Part shown: piece after piece, positions 16,899 to 25,146 of the stretch
How positions within the stretch are numbered: the stretch's first letter is position 1
How the letters are laid out: the number at the start of each line of letters is the position of its first letter
Assembly: GCA_021162205.1 (NCBI GenBank)
Contig: JAGGZE010000044.1
Span: forward strand, 1-36,734
Reading direction: 5' to 3'
Origin: a bacterium
GTDB taxonomy: Bacteria; UBP14; UBA6098; B30-G16
Length of the DNA stretch: 36,734 bases
The notes under the pieces: generated by a model
The model's input: the letters and a program-made list of their open reading frames with translations, nothing else
Told to the model about the DNA's origin: nothing
Databases searched by the model: none
Translations under genes and position numbers: made by a program

Positions 16899-19800
16899 AT
16901 GAAGAAAGTAATAATAATGCTGGGACTTCTGGGGCTTATTTTTGCTCAGGAGGTCGACCTCGCTTCGATTACCGCAAAACTCGACAAAGGCACTAAATTG
17001 TATCAAGAGAATAAGTTAGAGGATGCACTCGTTCCATTTCAGGAGGCGGCAAATGGTTTCGAGCAGATGCTACAGGGTGTTCTTTCTCCCGAGGATGAAG
17101 CTTATGCTACATATTTTTTATCGACAACGAAATATTATATCGCTCGTATCCAGAAGGATGTTTCGGGATTCGAGGCTACATCGAAATTATTCAATGAATC
17201 CGCCGCTGCATTCAAAAGTCTCGACATTGTTGGTGAGGAGTATGTTCGCTCGAAGTATATGAAAGCTCTTTGTTCATTTAGACTTTATCAATTGGCTAAT
17301 ACCGAACGAGCACAAATTAAAAATCTCGACCCGGCTATCGGTGATTTCGACAATTTTATCAATGATGAAGATGTTATGAAACACGCCGACGATTTTCAAG
17401 ATTTAATCGACAATGCTCAGTATTTTCTTGGATACTGTCAATATCGGCTTGCTTTTCTGAAAAGTTTCGATATGGGACAATTGTCCAATGCTAAACAGAA
17501 TTTTGAAAAAGCTATTACATCTTTCCAATCCGCTAAGAAATCTCCCGATGAAAAAATTTCTCTTGCCGCATCGCTGATGGAAACTAACTGCCATTATATG
17601 ATTGCGAGATTATTTTTCCGTGTTAGCGATGATGATTGGAGTAAATATAAGTTATCGAGCAAAGGAAGATTGTTTGCCAGCGAGGATGAAATAAATAATT
17701 CGATAAGTCTTTTGGATAAAATGATTTCTGCTGCTGGCACGCAAAAGGAGCTTCAGATGTTCGGTAAAGTAGGTAAAGTTATAGATAATGTAGCATTAGG
17801 TTCTGTCGGTGTTAAGGAAAAATTGAACGATGCAATGAACACTATGACGACTCTTAAAGATAACAAAATCTGGGGAAAAGACATTCTTAGCAGACTCGCG
17901 TATGGTTCACTTTTGAATTACTTGATATACAGTGGTCCACCTAAAGCGGCAATAACAGGATTTAATAGAATTTCGGGTTCGGAACCCGAAGGACTTTATT
18001 GGATAGGTATGGTTCACTTTATTCAGGGAACTTATGACAAAGCTAATGCTAAATTGACTGCGTTTTCAGGGCAAATCGGTTCGAATCGTTCGACTCGAGC
18101 AAGAGAGCTTGTTGCCGATGCTAAATATCGTCAGGCAGAATGCCTTTTCTGGATGGGAGTTAAACAGGAGAATATTGCATTCCTTTCACAAGCCGATGCG
18201 ATTTATAAAGCATTGGAAAATCCTAAAGGTGAATACTACGATTTTCTCACGAAGGATATTCGGGATGTTGTTACTATCCGAAGATTTCTTATTGGAATCG
18301 AGAATAGTCTTGGGAAACAACAGGATATAGGCACTTTCGATGCTGCGATGTCGCTTGCGGGACTTCAACTTCCCAAAGATGCCGATAAATATCTTAGTGC
18401 GGGGAAATATTTTCTTCAGAAAGCTATCGAGGTCGCTGCGGATAAGAGAAAAGTATCGCTTAAATTCGCTATTCACGCATTCGATAAAGTTATCAATGCT
18501 AATGTATCGTCGGGTATTAAAAATAAATCGAGATTTATGAAAGGTGTCGCGCTTGTCAAGCGTGCGACTATCGAGGAAGATAATGTCGCTAAAAGCACGG
18601 TCGATGAGGCGAAAAATGTGCTCGATGCTTGCACTTCGCCCTATAATAATGAAGCAAAATATGTTATTGGAATCGGATATTTTAATAATAATGATTATGG
18701 GAAAGCCCTGCCGATTCTTCAACAATTGAAAGCTAAAGGACATATTCGTGCTGCATTTACTTATGCTCTTGTTCAAATCGAGAAAAATAATTGTTCGAGC
18801 GCCGCTAAAGCACTCGGTTCTGTTAAGATTACAATTAAAGACCGCACGGACCCGATTTATCAAAAAGCCGACCTCGAACTTTCAAAACTTTCCTGTCGAG
18901 GCGAGGCAAAGGGTGCAAGTTCACTCGCGCATTTGTCTGAAGCGCCTATGACTTATGAAAATCTTGTCGATGAGGAAGCTGAAAGAGCACGCAAAAAATC
19001 GGAAGCTTTGTTTATATGGCAACGTTCATCTAAATTTATCGAAACACCCGATATCGATGAACTTGTTCCCGATAGACCACCCGAGACAAATGTAAAAATC
19101 GAAATTGCTATCGAACCCGCCGGCGGTGAAGAAAATATTATTATCGATGGTGATGAAAAATCTGCTCAACTTGTTGAAAATTCTGTATATAAGGTTATTC
19201 TAAATCGTGGAACACATAGGATTCAAATTAAGAAAAAGGGTTTTTATCTTTTAGATGACAAATTGAAAGTTACCAAATCCGAACGAATTAGTTTTAAACT
19301 TTCTAAAGCTGTTCGTTATACTTCTGCAGGAGAAATCGCTGGGACTGCGAATGCTCTCGCCGTTGCTGCGAATGAAAACGAAATTTTCGTTGCACCGATA
19401 GGGAAAAAGTCCATTGTGAAAATGAATAAAGATGGCAAGAAAATTAGCGAATATTCATATTCGGCTCTCGGTATCGGTGGAGTCAGTGGACTCGCTCTCG
19501 ATGGCGAAATGCTTATTATCGTGGACCCCAAGCAAAATCAAGTGGTTGCACTTTCGCTTGGAGGCGAGGAAAATAATATGGAACCGACCGAAATCGATAC
19601 GAGTGAATCTGTCGAAAAACCTACCGATGAAAACGATACATCGGATACAGTAGAGAAAATTGTTCCCATTGCCAATGCAAAAAAATCCAATGTTTCTGTT
19701 ATCGCATACAGCGGCGAAACTTATGGTTCTATTCCACTTTCGAGACCTGCTGGAATTTATGCTGATGATGGAGTTTATTATATCACAGATGCTGGGAATC

Positions 19801-20225
19801 ATCGAGTTTTAGTTTTCGATGGCAATTCGTTCAGGAAGGAAATTGGCGTCGATACACTCGTTCATCCAATAGATGTCGCTGCTAAAGGTGATATGCTTTA
19901 TATTGCCGATATTGGTAATGGCAAAATCGTTCGATTTTCCACTGCTGGTGAGTTTATAGATAAAGTCGAATTGAAAAACCAAACTCAACCATCGGGGATT
20001 TTTGTTAGCCCTGAAGGATTCGTTTTCGTAAGCGATTTCGTTAAAAACAGTATTGTCAAATACACTGAGGATTTGGAACCTCTTTCGGTTGCTGGTGAAA
20101 ACATTGTTGCACCTCGAGGTATCGCGCAAATTGGCAACGGTCCCGAATCTGTCGTTTATGTATCCGATTTATCGGGTTTGACAATTCTCAAAGGCGGATG
20201 GGACAATACATATATGCCTAAATAA
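16899..20225 (+). CDS. Secreted TPR-PEGA-beta-propeller (NHL-like) protein
   Basis: Signal peptide; N-terminal TPR-like helices; PEGA-like 'VKIEIAIEPAGGEENIIIDGDE...YKVILNRGTHRIQIKKKGFY'; C-terminal NHL-like blades ('SRPAGIYADDGVYYITDAGNHRVLVFDG', 'HPIDVAAKGDMLYIADIGNGKIVRFS', 'QPSGIFVSPEGFVFVSDFVKNSIVKY'). Confidence 0.78.
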   Translation: MKKVIIMLGLLGLIFAQEVDLASITAKLDKGTKLYQENKLEDALVPFQEAANGFEQMLQGVLSPEDEAYATYFLSTTKYYIARIQKDVSGFEATSKLFNESAAAFKSLDIVGEEYVRSKYMKALCSFRLYQLANTERAQIKNLDPAIGDFDNFINDEDVMKHADDFQDLIDNAQYFLGYCQYRLAFLKSFDMGQLSNAKQNFEKAITSFQSAKKSPDEKISLAASLMETNCHYMIARLFFRVSDDDWSKYKLSSKGRLFASEDEINNSISLLDKMISAAGTQKELQMFGKVGKVIDNVALGSVGVKEKLNDAMNTMTTLKDNKIWGKDILSRLAYGSLLNYLIYSGPPKAAITGFNRISGSEPEGLYWIGMVHFIQGTYDKANAKLTAFSGQIGSNRSTRARELVADAKYRQAECLFWMGVKQENIAFLSQADAIYKALENPKGEYYDFLTKDIRDVVTIRRFLIGIENSLGKQQDIGTFDAAMSLAGLQLPKDADKYLSAGKYFLQKAIEVAADKRKVSLKFAIHAFDKVINANVSSGIKNKSRFMKGVALVKRATIEEDNVAKSTVDEAKNVLDACTSPYNNEAKYVIGIGYFNNNDYGKALPILQQLKAKGHIRAAFTYALVQIEKNNCSSAAKALGSVKITIKDRTDPIYQKADLELSKLSCRGEAKGASSLAHLSEAPMTYENLVDEEAERARKKSEALFIWQRSSKFIETPDIDELVPDRPPETNVKIEIAIEPAGGEENIIIDGDEKSAQLVENSVYKVILNRGTHRIQIKKKGFYLLDDKLKVTKSERISFKLSKAVRYTSAGEIAGTANALAVAANENEIFVAPIGKKSIVKMNKDGKKISEYSYSALGIGGVSGLALDGEMLIIVDPKQNQVVALSLGGEENNMEPTEIDTSESVEKPTDENDTSDTVEKIVPIANAKKSNVSVIAYSGETYGSIPLSRPAGIYADDGVYYITDAGNHRVLVFDGNSFRKEIGVDTLVHPIDVAAKGDMLYIADIGNGKIVRFSTAGEFIDKVELKNQTQPSGIFVSPEGFVFVSDFVKNSIVKYTEDLEPLSVAGENIVAPRGIAQIGNGPESVVYVSDLSGLTILKGGWDNTYMPK

Positions 20226-20230
20226 AAAAT

Positions 20231-21754
20231 ATGGGGAAAATGATGTCCCAAAAATGCCGATTAGAGATTAGATGTTTATATCTTTTAAGAGGACTCCTGT
20301 TTTTTTCGGGAGTCCTTTTGGTTTTTGTATCGAGTCTCGGTGCATCACAACTCGATTCTCTCGAAAACTGGACGAATAAAACTTTCTGGGGACATTACAT
20401 TTCACCGGATAGCTTAAAAATGGATTACTATATCGCATCGTCATCGAATGATTTTCCACTTATGGTGAGACTTGCCGCTGGAATTTCATATCTTAATTAT
20501 AATACAATCGATTCTGCGATGTATGATATCGCATATTGTTTCATTCGTAGCGGAGATTTTTCATCGGCGGGCGATGCAATCGATAGAGCGGAAAATATTT
20601 GGGGTGAAAATGCACAGTTGGTTTATTTGAAAGCACTCGCAGAACTTTATTCGGGTAATTCAGGGAAAGCTCGAAAGATTTTGAAAAAGAAATCGAAAGA
20701 TGTATCGACCGACGATGATAAAAAGTTTATATCGATTGCATTGGGGATGGTCGAAATTCTCGATGGAAAAACTCGTAAAGGATTCACTCATTTGCAAAGG
20801 GCTGAAAATCTCACGCCGATTGGATTCGACTCGCCATTATATGAGATAAGATTGTTCGGGCAGACAGCCAATTACAATGCAATCGTTGGAACTTTATGGA
20901 TAAGACAATATTATGGTTTTCCGTCGATTATTATAAGAATGCGTCCTATTTTTCAGATGATGGACGGTTCGATATATAATGGTGCTATTTTGGGAATCGA
21001 ACAGGTTGCATCGCTTTTCGGAAGTCCATATTTTCAAGCCGATGTTCATCGAAGTTCGCAGATAGTTATTCCTCGATGGAGTGGAATACCTACAAGTGCC
21101 AAAATGTCGATGTGGATTGTTTATATCGATTCGCGAAATGAATTCGATTCATTATTAGTGAAAGTAATCGGCAAGGTCGAGGGTTTTCCTCCTGCGGATA
21201 ATTTCACTGCGGCTATCGAGGATTTGCGAAAGGATGCGATAAAAATGTGGTTCGATTCACTTGCGAAACCGACTAATGAAATCGGTGAGCCATTTTGGCG
21301 GTTGGTTCTTTCCGCTAAAGTCGCATCTGCGCTGGCGGATTCGACACAATGGGAATATGGCGAGGCAATGGTGGATAGTTTTATAGATGTCGCCCCATAT
21401 ATTACCGAACTTTATCTGTGGCGAGGCGCTTTTTCGCTATTTTTAGAAAATTATGACGACGCATTCAAATATTTCTCGAAACCATTGGAGAAAAACCCCC
21501 ATAATATCGATGCTCTTTACGATGCCGGTATCGCCTGTTATTTTCTCGATGATTATGAAACAGCCGAATCCCTTTTTATAGCGGTAATAGAATGTCAGAA
21601 AGATTTTGCGCCGCCTTATTTTGCACTCGGAGTATTAAATCAGGATGTGTTCGAGGATTATAAAAAAGCGACCGATTACTATGAAAAATATTTGAAATTG
21701 ACTCCATACTTAAAAATCGAGGTCGAAAAGTGGATAGACGAAATGAAACAATAA
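20231..21754 (+). CDS. Secreted TPR-repeat protein
   Basis: Signal-peptide-like 'LLRGLLFFSGVLLVFVSSLGAS'; C-terminal TPRs 'YLWRGAFSLFLENYDDAFKYFSKPLEKNPHNIDALYDAGIACYFLDDYETAESLF'. Confidence 0.72.
   Translation: MGKMMSQKCRLEIRCLYLLRGLLFFSGVLLVFVSSLGASQLDSLENWTNKTFWGHYISPDSLKMDYYIASSSNDFPLMVRLAAGISYLNYNTIDSAMYDIAYCFIRSGDFSSAGDAIDRAENIWGENAQLVYLKALAELYSGNSGKARKILKKKSKDVSTDDDKKFISIALGMVEILDGKTRKGFTHLQRAENLTPIGFDSPLYEIRLFGQTANYNAIVGTLWIRQYYGFPSIIIRMRPIFQMMDGSIYNGAILGIEQVASLFGSPYFQADVHRSSQIVIPRWSGIPTSAKMSMWIVYIDSRNEFDSLLVKVIGKVEGFPPADNFTAAIEDLRKDAIKMWFDSLAKPTNEIGEPFWRLVLSAKVASALADSTQWEYGEAMVDSFIDVAPYITELYLWRGAFSLFLENYDDAFKYFSKPLEKNPHNIDALYDAGIACYFLDDYETAESLFIAVIECQKDFAPPYFALGVLNQDVFEDYKKATDYYEKYLKLTPYLKIEVEKWIDEMKQ
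20287..20327 (+). terminator. Terminator/attenuator-like hairpin inside the 5' end of the TPR gene
   Basis: AAGAGGACTCCTG (20287-20299) - TTTTTTT - CGGGAGTCCTTTT (20307-20319), then GGTTTTTG. Confidence 0.65.
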
Positions 21755-22923
21755 AATTTGTTCATACAGCGGATTGGCATCTCGGGCTTGCAAATTTATC
21801 GAAAAAGGATGACAGCGGAATCCCTATTCAATATATCTGCGTCGAGAAATCCGCCGGGGAAATTGTCGATTTCGTCCATTCGAACGATATCGATTTAGTT
21901 CTTATGTGCGGCGATATTTTGCATACGAGAAATCCAAGCCCGACAGTCGAAAATATTTTAGCGAAAATTCTCCATAAATTAACATCCGATGGTGCAATTG
22001 TGATATATCTCATCGGGAATCACGAAATTCCAGGTTGGGGAGACAATCCTGTAAAAATATACGATACATTGGATATTCCTGGAGTAATCGTTGCAGATAA
22101 AGTAGAATTGCATAAAATCGAACTTAAAAATGGACAAAAAATCCAAATCGGGACAATTCCGTATCCTGTCGATTTCGATTTAAGCGATGCTATTTCGTCG
22201 TTTGCTGGAAAAGTCGAACGGGGGATACCATCGTTGCTTATGCTCCACAGTTTCGTGAACGGTGCAGGACTTTCGGGCAGCGATTTGAAACTTCTACCCG
22301 ATGAACCGAATCTTAATCCCGATGAGTTCGATGAATTGCCATTCGATTATATCGCTCTCGGGCATATTCATCGCTACCAGCAAATCTGGGGGAAACCGCC
22401 GGCGGTTTATTCGGGAAGTATTCAAAAAGTAACATTCGCAGAGGAGAAGGAGCGAAAAGGTTTTGTCGCTGGAACGATTTCAAATCCGCAATCGTTCAAA
22501 AATGAATTCAATAAAAACAGGCGAATGTCTGAGTGGCATTTTGTTCCGGTTGAAAGTTTGAATTATATCACATTGAATATCGATGTTTCGGGTGAGAATA
22601 ATCCGACAGAAATTATATTGCAAAAATTGAGAAATCGTCCGGTTGCGAATTCGGTGGTGAAACTCAAAATCACTATTCGCCCCGACGACCCTAAAATTTC
22701 GCTCGTTCAAATCAAAAAGTTGGCGCAGGAATTAGGAATTTTTGTTATCACGAACGACCGGAATATCGTGGATACGATTCGAGGGAAAATCGAGTCGGCA
22801 ATCCCTACTGGAAATATGTCTGCGGATATCGAAAAATATATTATAGAAAAAATGCCCGAACATAAAGAAAAAATCCCGGAAATTTTAAATATTATAGAGT
22901 TGTTGCAGAAAAATGAAAAATAG
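21730..22923 (+). CDS. sbcD: DNA repair exonuclease SbcD/Mre11-like metallophosphoesterase
   Basis: 'IKFVHTADWHLG', 'IDLVLMCGDILH', 'YLIGNHEIPGWG', 'LLMLHSFVNG', 'YIALGHIHRYQ'; GTG start overlapping the TPR gene by 25 nt. Confidence 0.85.
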   Translation: MDRRNETIKFVHTADWHLGLANLSKKDDSGIPIQYICVEKSAGEIVDFVHSNDIDLVLMCGDILHTRNPSPTVENILAKILHKLTSDGAIVIYLIGNHEIPGWGDNPVKIYDTLDIPGVIVADKVELHKIELKNGQKIQIGTIPYPVDFDLSDAISSFAGKVERGIPSLLMLHSFVNGAGLSGSDLKLLPDEPNLNPDEFDELPFDYIALGHIHRYQQIWGKPPAVYSGSIQKVTFAEEKERKGFVAGTISNPQSFKNEFNKNRRMSEWHFVPVESLNYITLNIDVSGENNPTEIILQKLRNRPVANSVVKLKITIRPDDPKISLVQIKKLAQELGIFVITNDRNIVDTIRGKIESAIPTGNMSADIEKYIIEKMPEHKEKIPEILNIIELLQKNEK

Positions 22924-22982
22924 TTATATTATAAAAATGTTCGATTATATATATTATTAAATAATTCGATTGGGAGATAATT

Positions 22983-24476
22983 ATGAACGGAATTAAAATA
23001 TTTGTGAGCGTTCTTTTGATTGTCCTTTTTGTTGTCGGCTGTTCAAAAAAGGACGATAGCAACGGTGACAATGCACCTGTTGTGGAAATCACCGAACCTG
23101 CCGATGGCGATACGATTTCGTTCCCACAGATTATAACTGCAAATGCCACGGGCGATGAAATCGAGCAGGTTATATTTCTCGTTTCCGATGATACTATCGA
23201 TACCGATACAGCAAGTCCATATTCGGTTTATTGGTCGTTTTATATGGGGACGGGAGATGTTGTCTTAAAAGCTTTTGCTATGAATAGTCGGGGACAAACA
23301 GGCGCCGATTCTATCACTGTTTTCGTCCCGCAGCAGGAATACGATTTTCCGCTGACATATATCGATAAAAGTTCTCACAATGTTTATTTATCCTGGTGGC
23401 AGTTCGACGAGCTTTTTTTCAATCGATACGATGTTTATATGTCGGATGGCTCGAGTGTCGATTCCACCGATGAACTCGTAGCGAGTATTGTAGGCAGAGT
23501 CGGCGATACCTGCGCTTTTATCGATGAGCTCATTCCCGAAAGCGATTATATGTTTATTGTCTATGCTTATTCTCAAATTGGAAGTTGTTTTGTATCCAAT
23601 ATATTGTTTGTCCAGACGAACAGTGTGCCATCGGCGAACGATGATGGCGCCGAGTTAATCTCGCTTTCCACCGATACTTTCACGATGGGATACAGTTGGA
23701 CAGAAGGCGGTGGCGAAAGCGAGGAATATCCTGCTCATCCTGTTCGTTTGAATTCTTACAGCATATATAAAAACGAGGTTACCTGCGAGCAATTTAAGCA
23801 GTTTATCGATGCCGACGGATACAGTAATCCAGAATGGTGGGACAGCTCGGGATGGATGTGGAAAGAAAGTAATGAAATTACACAACCGCAACAATGGAAT
23901 AGTGCCGATTTTCCCTGCGGAGACGATTATCCCGCTTATCCTGTCGTCGGCATATCGTGGTTCGAGGCAATGGCGTATGCGAGATTTGTCGGTAGGGATT
24001 TGCCCACCGAAGCACAATGGGAATATGCGGCACGAGGAACACTCGGGAGCGATGAAAATGGCGATGGTTACCTGGAGGGTGAAAGATTCCCCTGGGGAAA
24101 CGATTTTCACGCAGGCGATGCTGTTCATTGCAATTACCTTTCAGGCGAGCAGGGCGATACATACGATGATGGCTACGAGCAGACCGCTCCTGTCGGTTCA
24201 TATCCCAATGGGGCATCGGTTTTCGGTGTCGAGGATATGAGCGGCAATGTCGAGGAATGGTGCAGCGATTGGTTCGAAAATACTTATTATTGGGATAATC
24301 CATTCGATAATCCGACAGGTCCCCATACAGGAACCGAGAAGGTTACGCGCGGCGGTTCATTTATTCTGTATTCGACAGCGAGTTTGCCGGGATATTTCCA
24401 CAGAACTACAATCAGAAGTGGTCTTCAACCGGGTAATCGAAGATATTTTGTCGGATTTCGGCTTGTGCAGAATTAG
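22983..24476 (+). CDS. Lipoprotein with Ig/FN3-like domains and a formylglycine-generating-enzyme (SUMF1/FGE-sulfatase) domain
   Basis: Lipobox 'LFVVGCSKK'; 'FTMGYSWTEGGGESEEYPAHPVRLNSYSIYKNEVTCEQFKQFIDADGY', 'YPVVGISWFEAMAYARFVGRDLPTEAQWEYAARG', 'GVEDMSGNVEEWCSDWF', 'RGGSF...R.YFVGFRLV'. Confidence 0.92.
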   Translation: MNGIKIFVSVLLIVLFVVGCSKKDDSNGDNAPVVEITEPADGDTISFPQIITANATGDEIEQVIFLVSDDTIDTDTASPYSVYWSFYMGTGDVVLKAFAMNSRGQTGADSITVFVPQQEYDFPLTYIDKSSHNVYLSWWQFDELFFNRYDVYMSDGSSVDSTDELVASIVGRVGDTCAFIDELIPESDYMFIVYAYSQIGSCFVSNILFVQTNSVPSANDDGAELISLSTDTFTMGYSWTEGGGESEEYPAHPVRLNSYSIYKNEVTCEQFKQFIDADGYSNPEWWDSSGWMWKESNEITQPQQWNSADFPCGDDYPAYPVVGISWFEAMAYARFVGRDLPTEAQWEYAARGTLGSDENGDGYLEGERFPWGNDFHAGDAVHCNYLSGEQGDTYDDGYEQTAPVGSYPNGASVFGVEDMSGNVEEWCSDWFENTYYWDNPFDNPTGPHTGTEKVTRGGSFILYSTASLPGYFHRTTIRSGLQPGNRRYFVGFRLVQN

Positions 24477-24541
24477 ATTTTACAAAAATATATAACGAAA
24501 AAAATAATGATAGAATGAAAAAAGCTCAAACTTGAATTGAA

Positions 24542-24561
24542 CCCACGACTTCAGTCGTGGG
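24542..24561. repeat. REP/IS200-end-like palindrome
   Basis: Perfect inverted repeat CCCACGACT-TC-AGTCGTGGG in the context TTGAACCCACGACTTCAGTCGTGGGCAACGAGAA, intergenic. Confidence 0.6.
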
Positions 24562-24592
24562 CAACGAGAAACATAAAATTTAAGGAGGCATT

Positions 24593-25129
24593 GTGAAAAA
24601 GTTAATCGTTGTTTGTCTGCTCGTTTTGATGGCATTTGCCATCGTTTCAGCGAAACAGTATAAGCCCATGTTCGGGGGAGGACTCGGATTCGGCTTGGTA
24701 AATACGAGTTCGGGTGATTATAGTAATTCCGATTTCGGTTTCCAGATGACCGCCGAGGGAATGGCTCCCGTCTATCGAGCGCTTTATGTTCGAGCGAGTT
24801 TGCTTGCTCTTCGAGCGGGAGATGCTACCACATTTTCGCTCGGCACAGGTTCCGCATTCGATTTGGTGTATTTCCTCAATCCAATGAGCAATGGTATCGA
24901 GCCATATGGTGTCGGTGGATTGAGATTATCCAATCAATCGACCGGTGGATACAGCTCGACTACATTCGGTTTCGCATTAGGCGGCGGCGCTCAAATGTCG
25001 CTCAAAACCGCGTCTGTCAAACCTTACGGTGAAATTCAAATCGGTATCGGGACAACTTCATATACAGGTTCGAGTTTGACCGAATTCGATTTCTCGATGA
25101 TGTTCGGTATAAGATTTGGAGGTAAATAA
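24593..25129 (+). CDS. Small outer-membrane beta-barrel protein
   Basis: GTG start behind AAGGAGG; signal peptide; alternating amphipathic strands, 'FGGGLGFGLVNTSSG', 'FGFALGGGAQMSLKT', C-terminal 'FDFSMMFGIRFGGK'. Confidence 0.7.
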   Translation: MKKLIVVCLLVLMAFAIVSAKQYKPMFGGGLGFGLVNTSSGDYSNSDFGFQMTAEGMAPVYRALYVRASLLALRAGDATTFSLGTGSAFDLVYFLNPMSNGIEPYGVGGLRLSNQSTGGYSSTTFGFALGGGAQMSLKTASVKPYGEIQIGIGTTSYTGSSLTEFDFSMMFGIRFGGK

Positions 25130-25146
25130 TTTAGCGAGGTGTTTTA

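Noticed and set aside
18186-18863. 225-aa minus-strand ORF
   Set aside because: Antisense to the TPR-propeller gene; low-complexity Ile/Asn/Arg-rich translation with no motif. TCGA-rich composition leaves few stops on the opposite strand.
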